NCBI GenBank assembly: GCA_963739625.1
Contig: CAVUAU010000019.1
Span: 75,668 to 139,667 of the forward strand
Direction: 5' to 3'
Source of the DNA: Salinimicrobium sp963739625
GTDB lineage: Bacteria > Bacteroidota > Bacteroidia > Flavobacteriales > Flavobacteriaceae
Length of the DNA: 64,000 nt
Shown: one piece after another, positions 17,356 through 26,493 of the stretch
Layout: the number at the start of each line of letters is the position of its first letter
How positions within the stretch are numbered: the stretch's first letter is position 1
Notes under the pieces: generated by a model
What the model was told of the DNA's origin: nothing
The model's input: the letters and a program-made list of their open reading frames with translations, nothing else
Databases searched by the model: none
Made by a program: the position numbers and the translations under genes

Positions 17356-18722
17356 GTGCAAATTTCGGCTTATACAAAAGAGTTCAGGACCAATCTCCAT
17401 ATCGCGTTTCCCGTGATGCTGGGGCAGCTGGGTCATGTGATGGTGGGGCTGGCCGATAATATTATGGTGGGCCGCCTGGGGGCTGCACCTTTGGCAGCCG
17501 TTTCCCTCGGTAACAGCCTGGTGTTTATTGCGCTTTCGCTGGGCATTGGATTTTCTTTTGCTATTACGCCGCTTATCGCCGAAGCCGATGGCGCCGAAGA
17601 TATAGAAACCGGAAAAAGCTATTTTCACCACGGCATCATCATGTGTGGCATAAACGGTATTTTTTTGTTTCTGCTTCTGCTTTTAGCTAAACCAATCCTC
17701 TATCATCTCAATCAACCGCCAGAGGTAGTAGACTTAGCGATCCCATACCTGGATATCGTCGCTTTCTCAATGATCCCTTTGATGATCTTCCAGGCCTACA
17801 AACAATTCGCCGACGGGCTTTCACAAACAAAATACGCCATGTACGCGACCATCATCGCCAACATTGTGAACGTGGTGTTTAATTACCTGTTGATCTACGG
17901 AGTCTGGATCTTTCCACGGCTGGAGCTACAGGGTGCTGCACTGGGGACCTTGATCTCAAGATTTTTCATGCTCTGGTTCGTATGGGAGATCCTTAGAAGA
18001 AAGAAGAAATTCAGAAAGTATTTCATCTGGAGCAGGAAAGAGCTGCTTAAAATCGACATTTTTAAAAGGTTATTTTCCCTGGGTTTTCCCACGGCTCTTC
18101 AAATGCTCTTTGAAGTCGCCATTTTTACAGCCACAGTTTTTCTCGCCGGTACTTTGGGCACTTTTCCACAGGCTGCAAACCAGATCGCGCTCAACCTGGC
18201 TTCCATGACCTTTATGGTTGCTGTGGGGCTGGGGGTGACCGCTACAATAAGGGTAGGTAACCAAAAAGGTAAAGACAATTACTATGATTTGCGACGGATC
18301 GCTTTTTCCACCTTTTTGCTGGTGTTTTTGATAGAAGCCCTGTTTGCTGTAGGTTTTATTCTGCTTAAGAACTGGCTGCCCACGTTGTACATAGACAATG
18401 CCGAGGTTATACATTCTCGCGGCACAATTACTGGTTGTAGCAGCGCTGTTTCAGCTTAGCGACGGGTTGCAGGTGGTGATCCTTGGTGCCTTGCGAGGCC
18501 TGCAGGATGTAAAGATTCCTACGCTTATTTGCTTTCGTGGCCTACTGGGTTATCGCCTTCCCAATTTCCTATTTCCTGGGAAGGGAAGAAAGCTTCGGGA
18601 GCATGGGGATCTGGTTTGGTCTACTTGCCGGTCTTACGGCATCTGCATTAATGTTGTATCTTCGGTTCAATTATTTAAGCAAAAAAATGCTGCTCAATGC
18701 AGAAGCAGCCGTTAAAGTATAA
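17356..18722 (+). CDS. MATE family efflux transporter, two frame breaks
   Basis: Twelve-helix cation-coupled multidrug exporter of the NorM group. The GTG at 17356 gives the expected opening (FPVMLGQLGHVMVGLADNIMVGRLGAAPLAAVSLGNS). The first frame runs to 18459 but leaves the family after DNAEVI. The next frame carries LAAQLLVVAALFQLSDGLQ up to TLICF, and a third carries VAYWVIAFPISYFLGREE to the natural stop at 18722. One extra base near 18412 and one C at 18536 explain both breaks and restore about 455 residues. I read these as sequence errors rather than a dead gene. Confidence 0.85.
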
Positions 18723-18736
18723 TTTCTGAATATATT

Positions 18737-18964
18737 ATGGATTTTCCCAAGTTCCTTTTAGGTGATAACACAGATTATCCCGATGCTATTTTCATCATTC
18801 ACACCGAATATCCACGGTTCATCCTCAATCTCGAGAACGACGAGGTGGAGTGGCTGGAAGATTTTGATGCCGCCGATGAAAAAGAGCTGGCCTCAGAAGC
18901 CGAAGGCCTTATCAATGAAGCTACTGCTTTTTACGACAGAGAGATCGAACGTTACGAGGAGTAA
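18737..18964 (+). CDS. Conserved small acidic protein
   Basis: 75 residues, strongly acidic (pI clearly low), with DYPDAIFIIHTEYPRFILNLENDEVEW at residues 13-39 and a C-terminal amphipathic helix. I know similar short hypothetical proteins from Flavobacteriaceae but no function. It lies 14 bases after the MATE gene and 3 bases before the PAP2 gene, so the three are probably co-transcribed. Confidence 0.6.
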   Translation: MDFPKFLLGDNTDYPDAIFIIHTEYPRFILNLENDEVEWLEDFDAADEKELASEAEGLINEATAFYDREIERYEE

Positions 18965-18967
18965 AAA

Positions 18968-19546
18968 ATGGAACATTTAGTCGAGCTGGACCAAAACCTG
19001 TTCCTCTTTCTCAACAATCTGGGGAATCCTACGTGGGATCCTTTCTGGAATTTTGTCACCAACAAGCTTTCCTCCATCCCGTTTTACGCGCTGTTGCTGT
19101 TTTTGATCTTTAAAAGTCTGGGTCCAAAAAAGGCATTTTTGAGCCTCCTTATTGTGGCCGCAATGATCGCCTGTACAGACCAACTCGCCAATCTTTTTAA
19201 ACATGCCATCGAGAGGCCGCGCCCCTGTAGACAGGAAGGTGTGATGGAGATGGCGCGTTTTGTTGCCGTACGCTGTGGCAGGTTTGGCTATTTCTCGGCT
19301 CATGCGGCCAGTTCGGCGGCTGTACTCGTTTTTATTGGTGCAATTCTCCGGAGGTTTTTTCGTAGTGTTGTTCCTGTACTCGTGGTCTGGGCCCTTTTAG
19401 TCTCTTACAGCAGGATCTATGTAGGCGTGCACTATCCCGGCGATATTATCACCGGCTGGTTCTTCGGAATTTTACTGGGTTACCTGTTCTACAGGCTTTT
19501 CAAATTTTTGCTGAAGAAATATTTTCCGGCTATTCCTTCTTCTTAA
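18968..19546 (+). CDS. PAP2 family membrane lipid phosphatase
   Basis: 192 residues with about five to six membrane helices. The three catalytic motifs are present: KHAIERPRP (K78...R83 P84), SAHAAS with H112, and SRIYVGVHYPGD with R149 and nucleophile His155. Family members dephosphorylate undecaprenyl pyrophosphate, phosphatidylglycerophosphate or lipid A. The neighbours (ArnT-like transferase, LAB_N protein, GT2) favour a lipid A or undecaprenyl-phosphate role, which is inference. Its 3' end overlaps the convergent ArnT-like gene by 17 bases. Confidence 0.88.
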   Translation: MEHLVELDQNLFLFLNNLGNPTWDPFWNFVTNKLSSIPFYALLLFLIFKSLGPKKAFLSLLIVAAMIACTDQLANLFKHAIERPRPCRQEGVMEMARFVAVRCGRFGYFSAHAASSAAVLVFIGAILRRFFRSVVPVLVVWALLVSYSRIYVGVHYPGDIITGWFFGILLGYLFYRLFKFLLKKYFPAIPSS

Positions 19547-21151
19547 GAAGATAGTAGCTCCTAATGAGCCTGCTCTTGTATCCCGATTTTGATGGGTGGA
19601 CATAATTGAGGTCATATCTGTCTTTTTCAAGGATCTCATAGTCCTGAAGGCTTTGCACAAAAGTACTGTCCTCTTCCGGGGTGAGCAGTCCAAATATCCT
19701 TTTCCTGCGGAAGCTGCGGCTCCTCTTCATCCAATTGCGGAATAGGTTTTCCATATTCCCAGATCAATTCGGGAGTTTCAGGTTTGTACTCGTATACCTG
19801 GAAGGTTTTGCTGTTCGGCCTTTTTCCGAAGTTCAGCAATATTGTGGAACTCCGGGTTTTTCAGAAGTGCGTTCGCAAGCGGAAATGCAAAAACCATGAT
19901 TCCGCAGATAAAGGCGACAGTGAGGTAAAAAACCTTTGGATATTGCTGCTTTTTCAGAAAATAGAACAACCCGATCCCAATTGCGAAGAGCACCACAGAT
20001 GTGGCTATATACCAGAACCAGTAGCCGTCGAGCTCAAGGAAGTACCACCCCACAAAAGGAAATACAATTCCAATGAGGCCTATAAGGCCGTGGTTAAAAA
20101 TTACCACCCATTTTTCCTTTTTTGGCAGTACGGCAAAGGTTCTAAACAGGTATTCAATATAGAAGCTGGTGTTCATCGCCATTGGGATGAGCACAGGCAG
20201 GAGGTAACGCGATTTCTTTTCGGGAATAAGGGAAAGAAGCACTACCGCTGCAAGGGTCCAGAAAAGGGTGAATTTGTAGGCCTTTTTGTTGATCACCCTG
20301 TTCTTGAGATATGGATATAAAAGCCCCACAAAAGCGGGAATGGTCCAGATTCCACTTTGAGTGAAAAAGCTCCAGTAGTAGTAAAAGGGACGTACATTGT
20401 AGTTGGTCCAGCGGGTCGCTTCGCGGGTGGTGATCTTTAGAAAGGCAACAGGATCGGCAAGACGTACATAGACAAACCACCAGCTTCCCAACACCAGCGC
20501 CAGCAGCACCATAACCACCAAAGGTTTCCATTTTTTCCCCAGGCCGCGGTACTTATAGATCACGCCATAGGCGATAAGGAATGGCAGGAGCAGCGCATAA
20601 AGTGAGACGGGACCTTTGCTCATGATGGAAAAGGCGAGGAACAAACCTGCCAGAAATGCGCTTTTCCAAAGCTTTTCTGAAGTGCTAAAAAAGTCCCATA
20701 AATAATAAATGGCGACCATGGTAAAGGCATGGGTGAAGATATCCCACTGGCCGTTACGCCCCATGAAAATGATATAAAAGGAGGAGGCCAGGATCAAGCC
20801 TGCTAAAAATGCCTGTTTTATGGTGATTTCCAGTTTTGGTAGAAACCGGTAAAAGAAATAAAGCATCATCATCATGATCAACGCTGCCGGTAAACGCATT
20901 GCAAAAAGGCTTTTAAAGCCAAAAATGAATCCGCTTATGGCGGTGAGCCATGTGGGTAATGGCGGTTTTTCATAGCGCGCCTGTGCATTCATAGTGGTGA
21001 GCAACCAGTTTCCATTGTGCACCATTTCCCGGGCAGTGATGAAGTTGCGAGCCTCCATGATATTGACATAGATGGTATCAAGATTTGCAAAAAATATGAG
21101 TACTCCCACCAGCATGAGCAGGAAAAGGTATTTTTTTGACACTTTATGCAT
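19530..21151 (-). CDS. ArnT/PMT-like glycosyltransferase, two frame breaks near the 3' end
   Basis: GT-C fold transferase with about 11-12 membrane helices, moving a sugar from undecaprenyl phosphate to lipid A or another acceptor on the periplasmic side. Early residues NLDTIYVNIMEARNFITAREM contain the acidic/EARNF motif near the catalytic Asp, and NAQARYEKPPLPTWL is the conserved EKPPLP loop. The main frame ends at 19778, but the soluble C-terminus continues in other frames (FQVYEYKPETPELIWEYGKP, then FGLLTPEEDSTFVQSL to the stop at 19530). One extra base near 19804 and one near 19695 restore about 540 residues. It overlaps the LAB_N gene by 8 bases. Confidence 0.85.
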
Positions 21152-21767
21152 ATTCCTTACGGCTTAAGATAATGTTGCGAACGTAAATGATACTTCCTAT
21201 AAAATGCCCTACAAAGAGTACGGGATCTTTTCTAAGCACAGCATAAATGAGAATTAGGCTGGCACCGGTAAGACTAAGCAGCCAAAACCCGAGTGGCAGG
21301 ACAGATTCTTTGATTCTTTCTGAATAGATCCATTGATAGATAAATCTGAAGGTGAAAATGATCTGTGCTCCCGAACCCAGGTAGATCAACCACAGCGGAA
21401 TGGCTTCATTAAAGAATAATTTTTGAATGTCGTAGGTGTTGTTGTTGTAGGAATAGATGAACAACAAGACCGGGAACAGGTAAATAAAAAGCCGCAGCCA
21501 TCGTGAAAGTTTTAGCCATTCTTTTTGCAGCTGGATATTGCGAACGTAAATGAAATAGGTGAGTGCCTGCCCCAGCATGATGGAAAAATCATTTCTTAGG
21601 TAGCCATAGACAAAGAGCAGAAAAGAGGCAAAAAGTGAGACTTTCCAGAAGTTGGCGGGAGTGAGTACTTTTTTCTGCTTTTCGGAGGCGATCCATTGCA
21701 ATAGCAAACGGGCAGAGAATAGAAGTTGGGCGGTAAATCCAATAATGTAGATTTGCCAGTTAGTCAT
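21144..21767 (-). CDS. Membrane protein of two tandem LAB_N domains
   Basis: 207 residues, about six membrane helices. The lipid-A-disaccharide-synthase N-terminal (LAB_N) domain occurs twice: residues about 4-78 and about 130-205. Aligned by eye the halves share AQ..F..R...QWI.SE..K....P..FW..SL, then LR.D, then IYVRNI.L. It is not the LpxB enzyme, which lies elsewhere. It is translationally coupled to the GT2 gene upstream and the ArnT-like gene downstream (8-base overlaps at both ends), so it should act in the same lipid-linked sugar pathway. Confidence 0.85.
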   Translation of the reverse strand: MTNWQIYIIGFTAQLLFSARLLLQWIASEKQKKVLTPANFWKVSLFASFLLFVYGYLRNDFSIMLGQALTYFIYVRNIQLQKEWLKLSRWLRLFIYLFPVLLFIYSYNNNTYDIQKLFFNEAIPLWLIYLGSGAQIIFTFRFIYQWIYSERIKESVLPLGFWLLSLTGASLILIYAVLRKDPVLFVGHFIGSIIYVRNIILSRKEYA

Positions 21768-22477
21768 TCTTCCTGTTCACTTTATAATTGATGTAATTGT
21801 TCTTCATCCATAAATAGGCAAAGCAGTCAATAAACGGGCCCACAAGGCGGTTAAGCAGGTGGAATTTTGCTTTTCCGGCGATACGTGGATAATGTCTTAC
21901 AGGTACCTGTTTGATCTTGCCCTTTTGTAATAAGATCATCGCCGGTAGAAACCTGTGGAGGCCTTTGAACATGGGAATCCTTTTGGCATAGTCGGCCTTG
22001 ATCACCTTTAGAGGGCAGCCGGTATCATCCATTCCGTCATGGGTAAAACTTCTTCTAATGCCGTTGGCAATAAGAGAAGACATGTTCTTTTTAAAAGAAT
22101 CTTTCCGGTTCTCTCGCAAGCCCGTGACAAGATCATATTCGCCGATATGGCTCAGCAAAAGGTCAAAATCTTCAGGATCTGTTTGCAAGGTCCGAATCTA
22201 TATACCCGATGAGCGGGCTGTCTGCAAAGTCAAATCCTGCTTTGATAGCAGCACTTAAACCGCGGTTCTCTTCAAAAGAGATAAATTTGAAATCTTTATT
22301 CCTCGCAGAGATCTCCTCCACAAGCTCCAGGCTGTTATCTGTTGAGCCGTCATTGACGAAGAGCACGCAGGATTTTACAGGGGCTTTTTGAAGATATGCA
22401 GATAATTCCTTTTCTACGCGAAGCAGATTTTCCTCTTCATTATAGAGCGGAACAATGATAGTAAATTGGTAATCCAT
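21760..22477 (-). CDS. GT2 polyprenyl-phosphate sugar transferase (DPM1/ArnC-like), one frame break
   Basis: Starts at the ATG at 22477 (MDYQFTIIVPLYNEEENL), the canonical GT2 opening. It has FVNDGSTDNSLELVEE, the nucleotide-binding DGSTD, and GYIDSDLQTDPEDF, where DSDLQ is the DxD-type metal site of DPM1-like enzymes. The frame breaks inside that motif: GYIDSDL is in one frame and QTDPEDF in the next. One extra base at 22189-22190 explains it, restoring about 238 residues. It lacks the C-terminal two-helix anchor of ArnC, ending in a basic tail. Probably makes the undecaprenyl-phosphate sugar used by the ArnT-like enzyme. Confidence 0.85.
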
Positions 22478-22615
22478 GTAAATAAATATGCGGTGCAAAT
22501 GTATTAATAATTAATATGTATTTGTCTTTATTATACGGAAAGGGCTGGTTTGCCAAAATCATTGTTAAATTTGCAGGCACTGATTAGAAGGAAACTTCTG
22601 CAAAAATATAATGCA

Positions 22616-23558
22616 ATGAAAGTACTGGTTACGGGCGCCGCCGGATTTATTGGTTCGCATGCCGCCGAACGCTTGCAAAAAGAAGGCCTGGAAGTAACAG
22701 GAGCCGACAATTTTTCTGATTACTACAGCCTTGAGCTGAAGCAATTAAATGCTGCAGCACTAGAAAAGAAAGGTATAGAGATCAAGAAAATGGATTTGCG
22801 TAAAACTGCAGAATTATGATGTTCTTCCTACAGATTTTGACTTTATCATTCATTTTGCGGCACAACCGGGAATCTCTGCGACAAGTACCTTTGATGAATA
22901 TCTCACCAATAATGTGATCGCTACTCAAAACCTTCTGGAGTTCGCTCATCGCAATAAGAACCTGAAGCATTTCTTCAATATTGGCACTTCTTCTATTTAT
23001 GGTCTCGAGGCAACTTTCCCTGAGACTGTTGCGCCAAAACCGGCTTCCTGGTATGGTGTGACCAAACTGGCGGGGGAACAGCTGGTGCTGGCAGAGAGCC
23101 GTGGAAAAAAATTGAAGTCTTCTTCTTTGAGGTTGTATTCGGTTTACGGGCCAAGAGAGCGGCCGGAAAAGCTCTACACAAAATTGATCGCCTGTGCCTT
23201 TAATGATGAGGCTTTTCCAATATATGAGGGCAGCGAAAAACACCTTCGCAGCTTTACCTATGTGGGAGACATCGTAGATGGGATCTACAAGGCCTTGCAG
23301 AAGCACGAAAAAATGGACGGGGAAATCGTCAATCTCGGGGCCGAAGATGAGAATAAAACCGAAGAAGGCATCCAGTTGGTGGAAGAACTTCTTGGGAAAA
23401 GGATCAAACTGGAAACGGTGCCAAGACGACCGGGAGACCAGTTCAGGACTTTGGCTAACATTCAAAAAGCAAGAAAATTGCTGGGTTACCAACCTAAGAC
23501 TTCCCTGAGGGAAGGGCTGGAGCAACAAATCGCCTGGTACAAAGAGAATTTCTTATAA
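22616..23558 (+). CDS. NAD-dependent UDP-sugar epimerase, one frame break
   Basis: Extended SDR enzyme like UDP-glucuronate or UDP-glucose 4-epimerase. ATG at 22616 gives MKVLVTGAAGFIGSHAAERL with the GxxGxxG loop. The catalytic Ser and YxxxK are in NIGTSSIYG and SWYGVTKLAGEQ. The first frame stops at 22819; the protein continues in the next frame with LQNYDVLPTDFDFIIHFAAQPGI. One extra A in the AAAA run at 22802-22805 restores about 313 residues. Placed divergently from the GT2/LAB_N/ArnT operon and likely to supply its sugar nucleotide. Its 3' end overlaps meaB by 6 bases. Confidence 0.85.
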
Positions 23559-24629
23559 GGTTCTGTACCTTTCCAGCAGGAATGCTGCCGCTTCAAAAGG
23601 AGTGGTCTCGTTATTTTCAATGGCTTTAAGCTGCTGCGGAAGGATCTTCCTGATCTCGGGGTGTTGATAGAACCTGCTTTTAAGGTGGTCATTGATGGTT
23701 TGCAGCATCCAGAATTTATTTTGCTCCTTCCTTTTATGCTCGAAGGCACCATTTTCCTGAGTCATTTCCCGAAATTCCTGAATTAGCTTCCATACTTCTG
23801 CAATCCCTTCTTTCAAGAGCGAGCTGCACAAGAGCACACTGGGCTTCCATCCGCTTTCTTTTGCCGGGTATAAATGCAGTGCCCTTCGAAATTCAGATCG
23901 GGCTTTCTCGGCAGGTTTCTTGTTTTCACCGTCGGCTTTATTGATGACTATAGCATCGGCCATTTCCATGATGCCGCGCTTGATCCCCTGCAGCTCATCG
24001 CCGGCACCGGCAAGTTTTAGCAACAGGAAAAAGTCGGTCATGCTGTGAACTGTAGTTTCGCTTTGACCCACGCCCACAGTTTCAATAAGCAGCGTGTCAA
24101 AGCCTGCGGCCTCGCAAAGAATAATTGTTTCCCGGGTCGTTCTGGCCACGCCTCCCAAGGAATCACCCGAAGGAGAAGGGCGGATAAAGGCATTCTTGTG
24201 GTTGACCAGGGTTTCCATTCTCGTTTTGTCCCCCAGGATACTGCCGCCAGACACTGTGCTGGTGGGATCTACCGCCAGGACAGCTATTCTTTTTCCGGCA
24301 TCGGCCAGATATCCTCCAAAAGCCTCGATAAAAGTGCTTTTTCCAACTCCCGGTACGCCAGTGATCCCAATTCTTATCGACTTGTTGGCGTAAGGCAGGC
24401 ATTTTTCGATAAGCTGAGAGGCTTTTTCCTGGTTTTTCGGGTTCGAATTTTCAATAAGGGTAATTCCTTTGCTCAATGCTGCCTGGTTCCCCGCCCTTAG
24501 CTGCTCAAAGAGTTTTGCAACGTCAATTTCCTTTTTGCGGTTGTCCCTTATTTTTTTGGCAATGCTGGTGTTAATGCCCGATGTTGGACGGGTGCCTTCA
24601 GATTCCTGTAAAGCCGATTTTTTGCTCAA
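23553..24629 (-). CDS. meaB: Methylmalonyl-CoA mutase-associated GTPase MeaB
   Basis: 358 residues. G3E-family GTPase that protects and reloads the B12 enzyme methylmalonyl-CoA mutase. Walker A ITGVPGVGKST is near residue 88, the Mg site VDPTSTVSGGSILGDKTRM, and NKADGENKK near residue 230. The N-terminal 40 residues are an extension; the C-terminal dimerisation region is complete (FEAAAFLLERY). The mutase genes are not in the window, but the cobalamin adenosyltransferase at 35.8-36.4 kb belongs to the same cofactor pathway. Confidence 0.93.
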   Translation of the reverse strand: MSKKSALQESEGTRPTSGINTSIAKKIRDNRKKEIDVAKLFEQLRAGNQAALSKGITLIENSNPKNQEKASQLIEKCLPYANKSIRIGITGVPGVGKSTFIEAFGGYLADAGKRIAVLAVDPTSTVSGGSILGDKTRMETLVNHKNAFIRPSPSGDSLGGVARTTRETIILCEAAGFDTLLIETVGVGQSETTVHSMTDFFLLLKLAGAGDELQGIKRGIMEMADAIVINKADGENKKPAEKARSEFRRALHLYPAKESGWKPSVLLCSSLLKEGIAEVWKLIQEFREMTQENGAFEHKRKEQNKFWMLQTINDHLKSRFYQHPEIRKILPQQLKAIENNETTPFEAAAFLLERYRTL

Positions 24630-24702
24630 AACGAGATAATATTTTCAGGTGGAGATCTTCTTTGTATATTGAAGTACTAAAATAGATAAAATAAACAGTA
24701 TT

Positions 24703-25140
24703 ATGAAGACATTATATGCAACAACCGCCACTTCTGAAGGTGGTAGAGAAGGTAAGGTAACGAGTGATGACGGTGTCCTGGATCTGGACCTGAGTATGCC
24801 CGAAACTCTTGGCGGCAAAGGCGGAGATGGAACTAATCCCGAGCAGCTTTTTGCAGCGGCTTACGCAGCTTCTTTTGGCAATACCCTGCAGCGGGTGGCC
24901 AAGAGTGAAGGTCTTGATCTGGGAGATTTCTCGGTGACAGCTTCCGTAGAAATTGGAAAAGTGGAAGAAGGAGGAATGGGGCTTGCCGTGATCTTAGACT
25001 GCAGCCTTCCCGGAATGGATGTGGAAATGGGTGAGGGGCTCGTGAACGAGGCTTATGAGATTTGCCCTTACACCCTTGCGACAATGGACAATATTGATGT
25101 AACGTTAAACCTTATCCTCGACGAGGATGAAGAGGAGTGA
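24703..25140 (+). CDS. Ohr/OsmC-family protein lacking the peroxidatic cysteine
   Basis: 145 residues, clear Ohr subgroup (TLYATTATSEGGREGKVTSDDG opening, GGKGGDGTNPEQLFAAAYAASF, and the CPYTLATMDNIDV end). Ohr reduces organic hydroperoxides with two cysteines. The resolving-type Cys is kept (C121 in CPYT) and so are the Arg in GGREG and the Glu in NPEQLF. The peroxidatic position, normally AACF, reads AASF with Ser57 (codon TCT at 24871-24873). If the base is right, classical Ohr chemistry is lost. A terminator follows. No OhrR repressor gene is adjacent. Confidence 0.85.
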   Translation: MKTLYATTATSEGGREGKVTSDDGVLDLDLSMPETLGGKGGDGTNPEQLFAAAYAASFGNTLQRVAKSEGLDLGDFSVTASVEIGKVEEGGMGLAVILDCSLPGMDVEMGEGLVNEAYEICPYTLATMDNIDVTLNLILDEDEEE

Positions 25141-25164
25141 AAAATGTCACTTTTGAATACTCTT

Positions 25165-25197
25165 AAAAGAAGCGTTTTTTAACGCTTCTTTTTTTTG
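25165..25197 (+). terminator. Intrinsic terminator after the Ohr-like gene
   Basis: Stem AAAAGAAGCGTT / AACGCTTCTTTT with a TTTT loop, followed by a run of T. Confidence 0.9.
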
Positions 25198-25343
25198 CCT
25201 ACCATTGATATTTTTCTTCGTTGAAGAGCAATCAGGTTACCTGAAAATTTGCTTTACTTTTATTTCCGGTAAAAAAATTTGAATTTTTTGCAACGCAGGG
25301 AAAATCCTTTCGTCTTTAAAATGAACAGCAACCAGAAATTACT

Positions 25344-25889
25344 TTGATTCAGCATCAACTCATAGAAGCTTGTAAAGAGAATGACCGTAAGGCGCAAATG
25401 AAGCTCTATAACAAGTACTGCGAAGGCATGTATTTTGTTGCCAGGAGGTTCATGAACGATTCTTTTGAAGCCGAAGACGCCATGCAGGAAGCATTTATCA
25501 ATGCCTTTGAAAAACTGCATCAGTTCACCGGGGAAGTGACCTTTGGCGCCTGGATAAAACGAATAGTGATCAATAAATGCCTCGATAAACTCAAGGCTAA
25601 AAAATTGGAAACCATCGCGCTTAATGAGCACACGATAGGAACCGTAGAGGAAGAGGAGAATTGGAGTGTTGATGATGGCGTTGGAGTGGAGCAGGTAAAG
25701 GTGAAGATGAAGGAGTTGCCGGAAAAATATAAGTATCCGTTGATGCTCTACTTACTCGAGGGCTACGACCACGAAGAGATAGCTGAAATACTCGGAATTA
25801 CAAAAGTGGCATCGCGAACGTTGGTGCACAGAGGGAAAAAGAAATTACAGGAAGCATTAAAAGATCTACGTCATGGCACAGGATATTAG
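25344..25889 (+). CDS. ECF-type RNA polymerase sigma factor
   Basis: 181 residues. Region 2 is visible as MYFVARRFMNDSFEAEDAMQEAFINAFEKLHQF and the WIKRIVINKCLDKLK end; region 4 as LPEKYKYPLMLYLLEGYDHEEIAEIL followed by a helix-turn-helix and VHRGKKKLQEAL. Start uncertain: TTG at 25344 is in frame, while an ATG at 25321 begins MNSNQKLL in another frame and runs into TGA, which could mean a lost base. The anti-sigma gene overlaps by 17 bases, the usual arrangement of ECF pairs. Likely controls the envelope protein downstream. Confidence 0.88.
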   Translation: MIQHQLIEACKENDRKAQMKLYNKYCEGMYFVARRFMNDSFEAEDAMQEAFINAFEKLHQFTGEVTFGAWIKRIVINKCLDKLKAKKLETIALNEHTIGTVEEEENWSVDDGVGVEQVKVKMKELPEKYKYPLMLYLLEGYDHEEIAEILGITKVASRTLVHRGKKKLQEALKDLRHGTGY

Positions 25890-26493
25890 AAAAATGTTTG
25901 AGGAAGACAGGAGCCTGACTTCCGAAAAAATGGAAAAAGGCCATCAGCTTCGGTTTGAAGCCAGGCTTGAAGAGTCTTTTCCGCAGGAAAGAAAGAAAAA
26001 GAGCAGAAGCAGATTCTTATTCTTGAAAATAGCCGCAGTATTAGTAGTGGCGTTTGGAGTGGCATTTGCCTTTTTTCAATCTAACAATGATCTTCTACAG
26101 GGAGAAAAGGTTGTAGAAAATACAGTACAGCAAGAGCCGGAAAAGGAGGAGGCAGTCCCTGTCACCAAAGAATACCAGCTTAGCGATGTTTCTCCCGAAT
26201 TCAAGAAGATCGAGAATTTCTACCTGGCCAGCCTCAATATTGAACTTGCCAAGCTAAAGGTGAGTGATGAAAACAAAGCACTGGTAGATAGTTTTATGAC
26301 CCAGTTGGCCGAGCTCGACCGGGAGTATAAAAAGCTAAATGCCGAGATCAAAGAGAACGGTATCAATGAGAACAGCGTAGAGGCGATGATCTCTAACCTG
26401 CAGCTTAGGCTGGAGCTGCTGTTCAAGTTAAAGAACAAGATCAAAGACATCAATCAATCCCAAAATAAAACTTATGAGAACCTTAAAGCTTAA
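25873..26493 (+). CDS. Putative membrane anti-sigma factor
   Basis: 206 residues. A charged cytoplasmic N-terminus of about 50 residues, one membrane helix at about 54-70 (LFLKIAAVLVVAFGVAFAFF), and a periplasmic coiled-coil-rich part (about 95-200). No ZAS zinc motif is visible. Assignment as anti-sigma rests on the 17-base overlap with the ECF sigma gene and the one-helix topology. The downstream envelope-protein gene starts inside its last codons (26474), so the three form one operon. Confidence 0.65.
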   Translation: MAQDIRKMFEEDRSLTSEKMEKGHQLRFEARLEESFPQERKKKSRSRFLFLKIAAVLVVAFGVAFAFFQSNNDLLQGEKVVENTVQQEPEKEEAVPVTKEYQLSDVSPEFKKIENFYLASLNIELAKLKVSDENKALVDSFMTQLAELDREYKKLNAEIKENGINENSVEAMISNLQLRLELLFKLKNKIKDINQSQNKTYENLKA

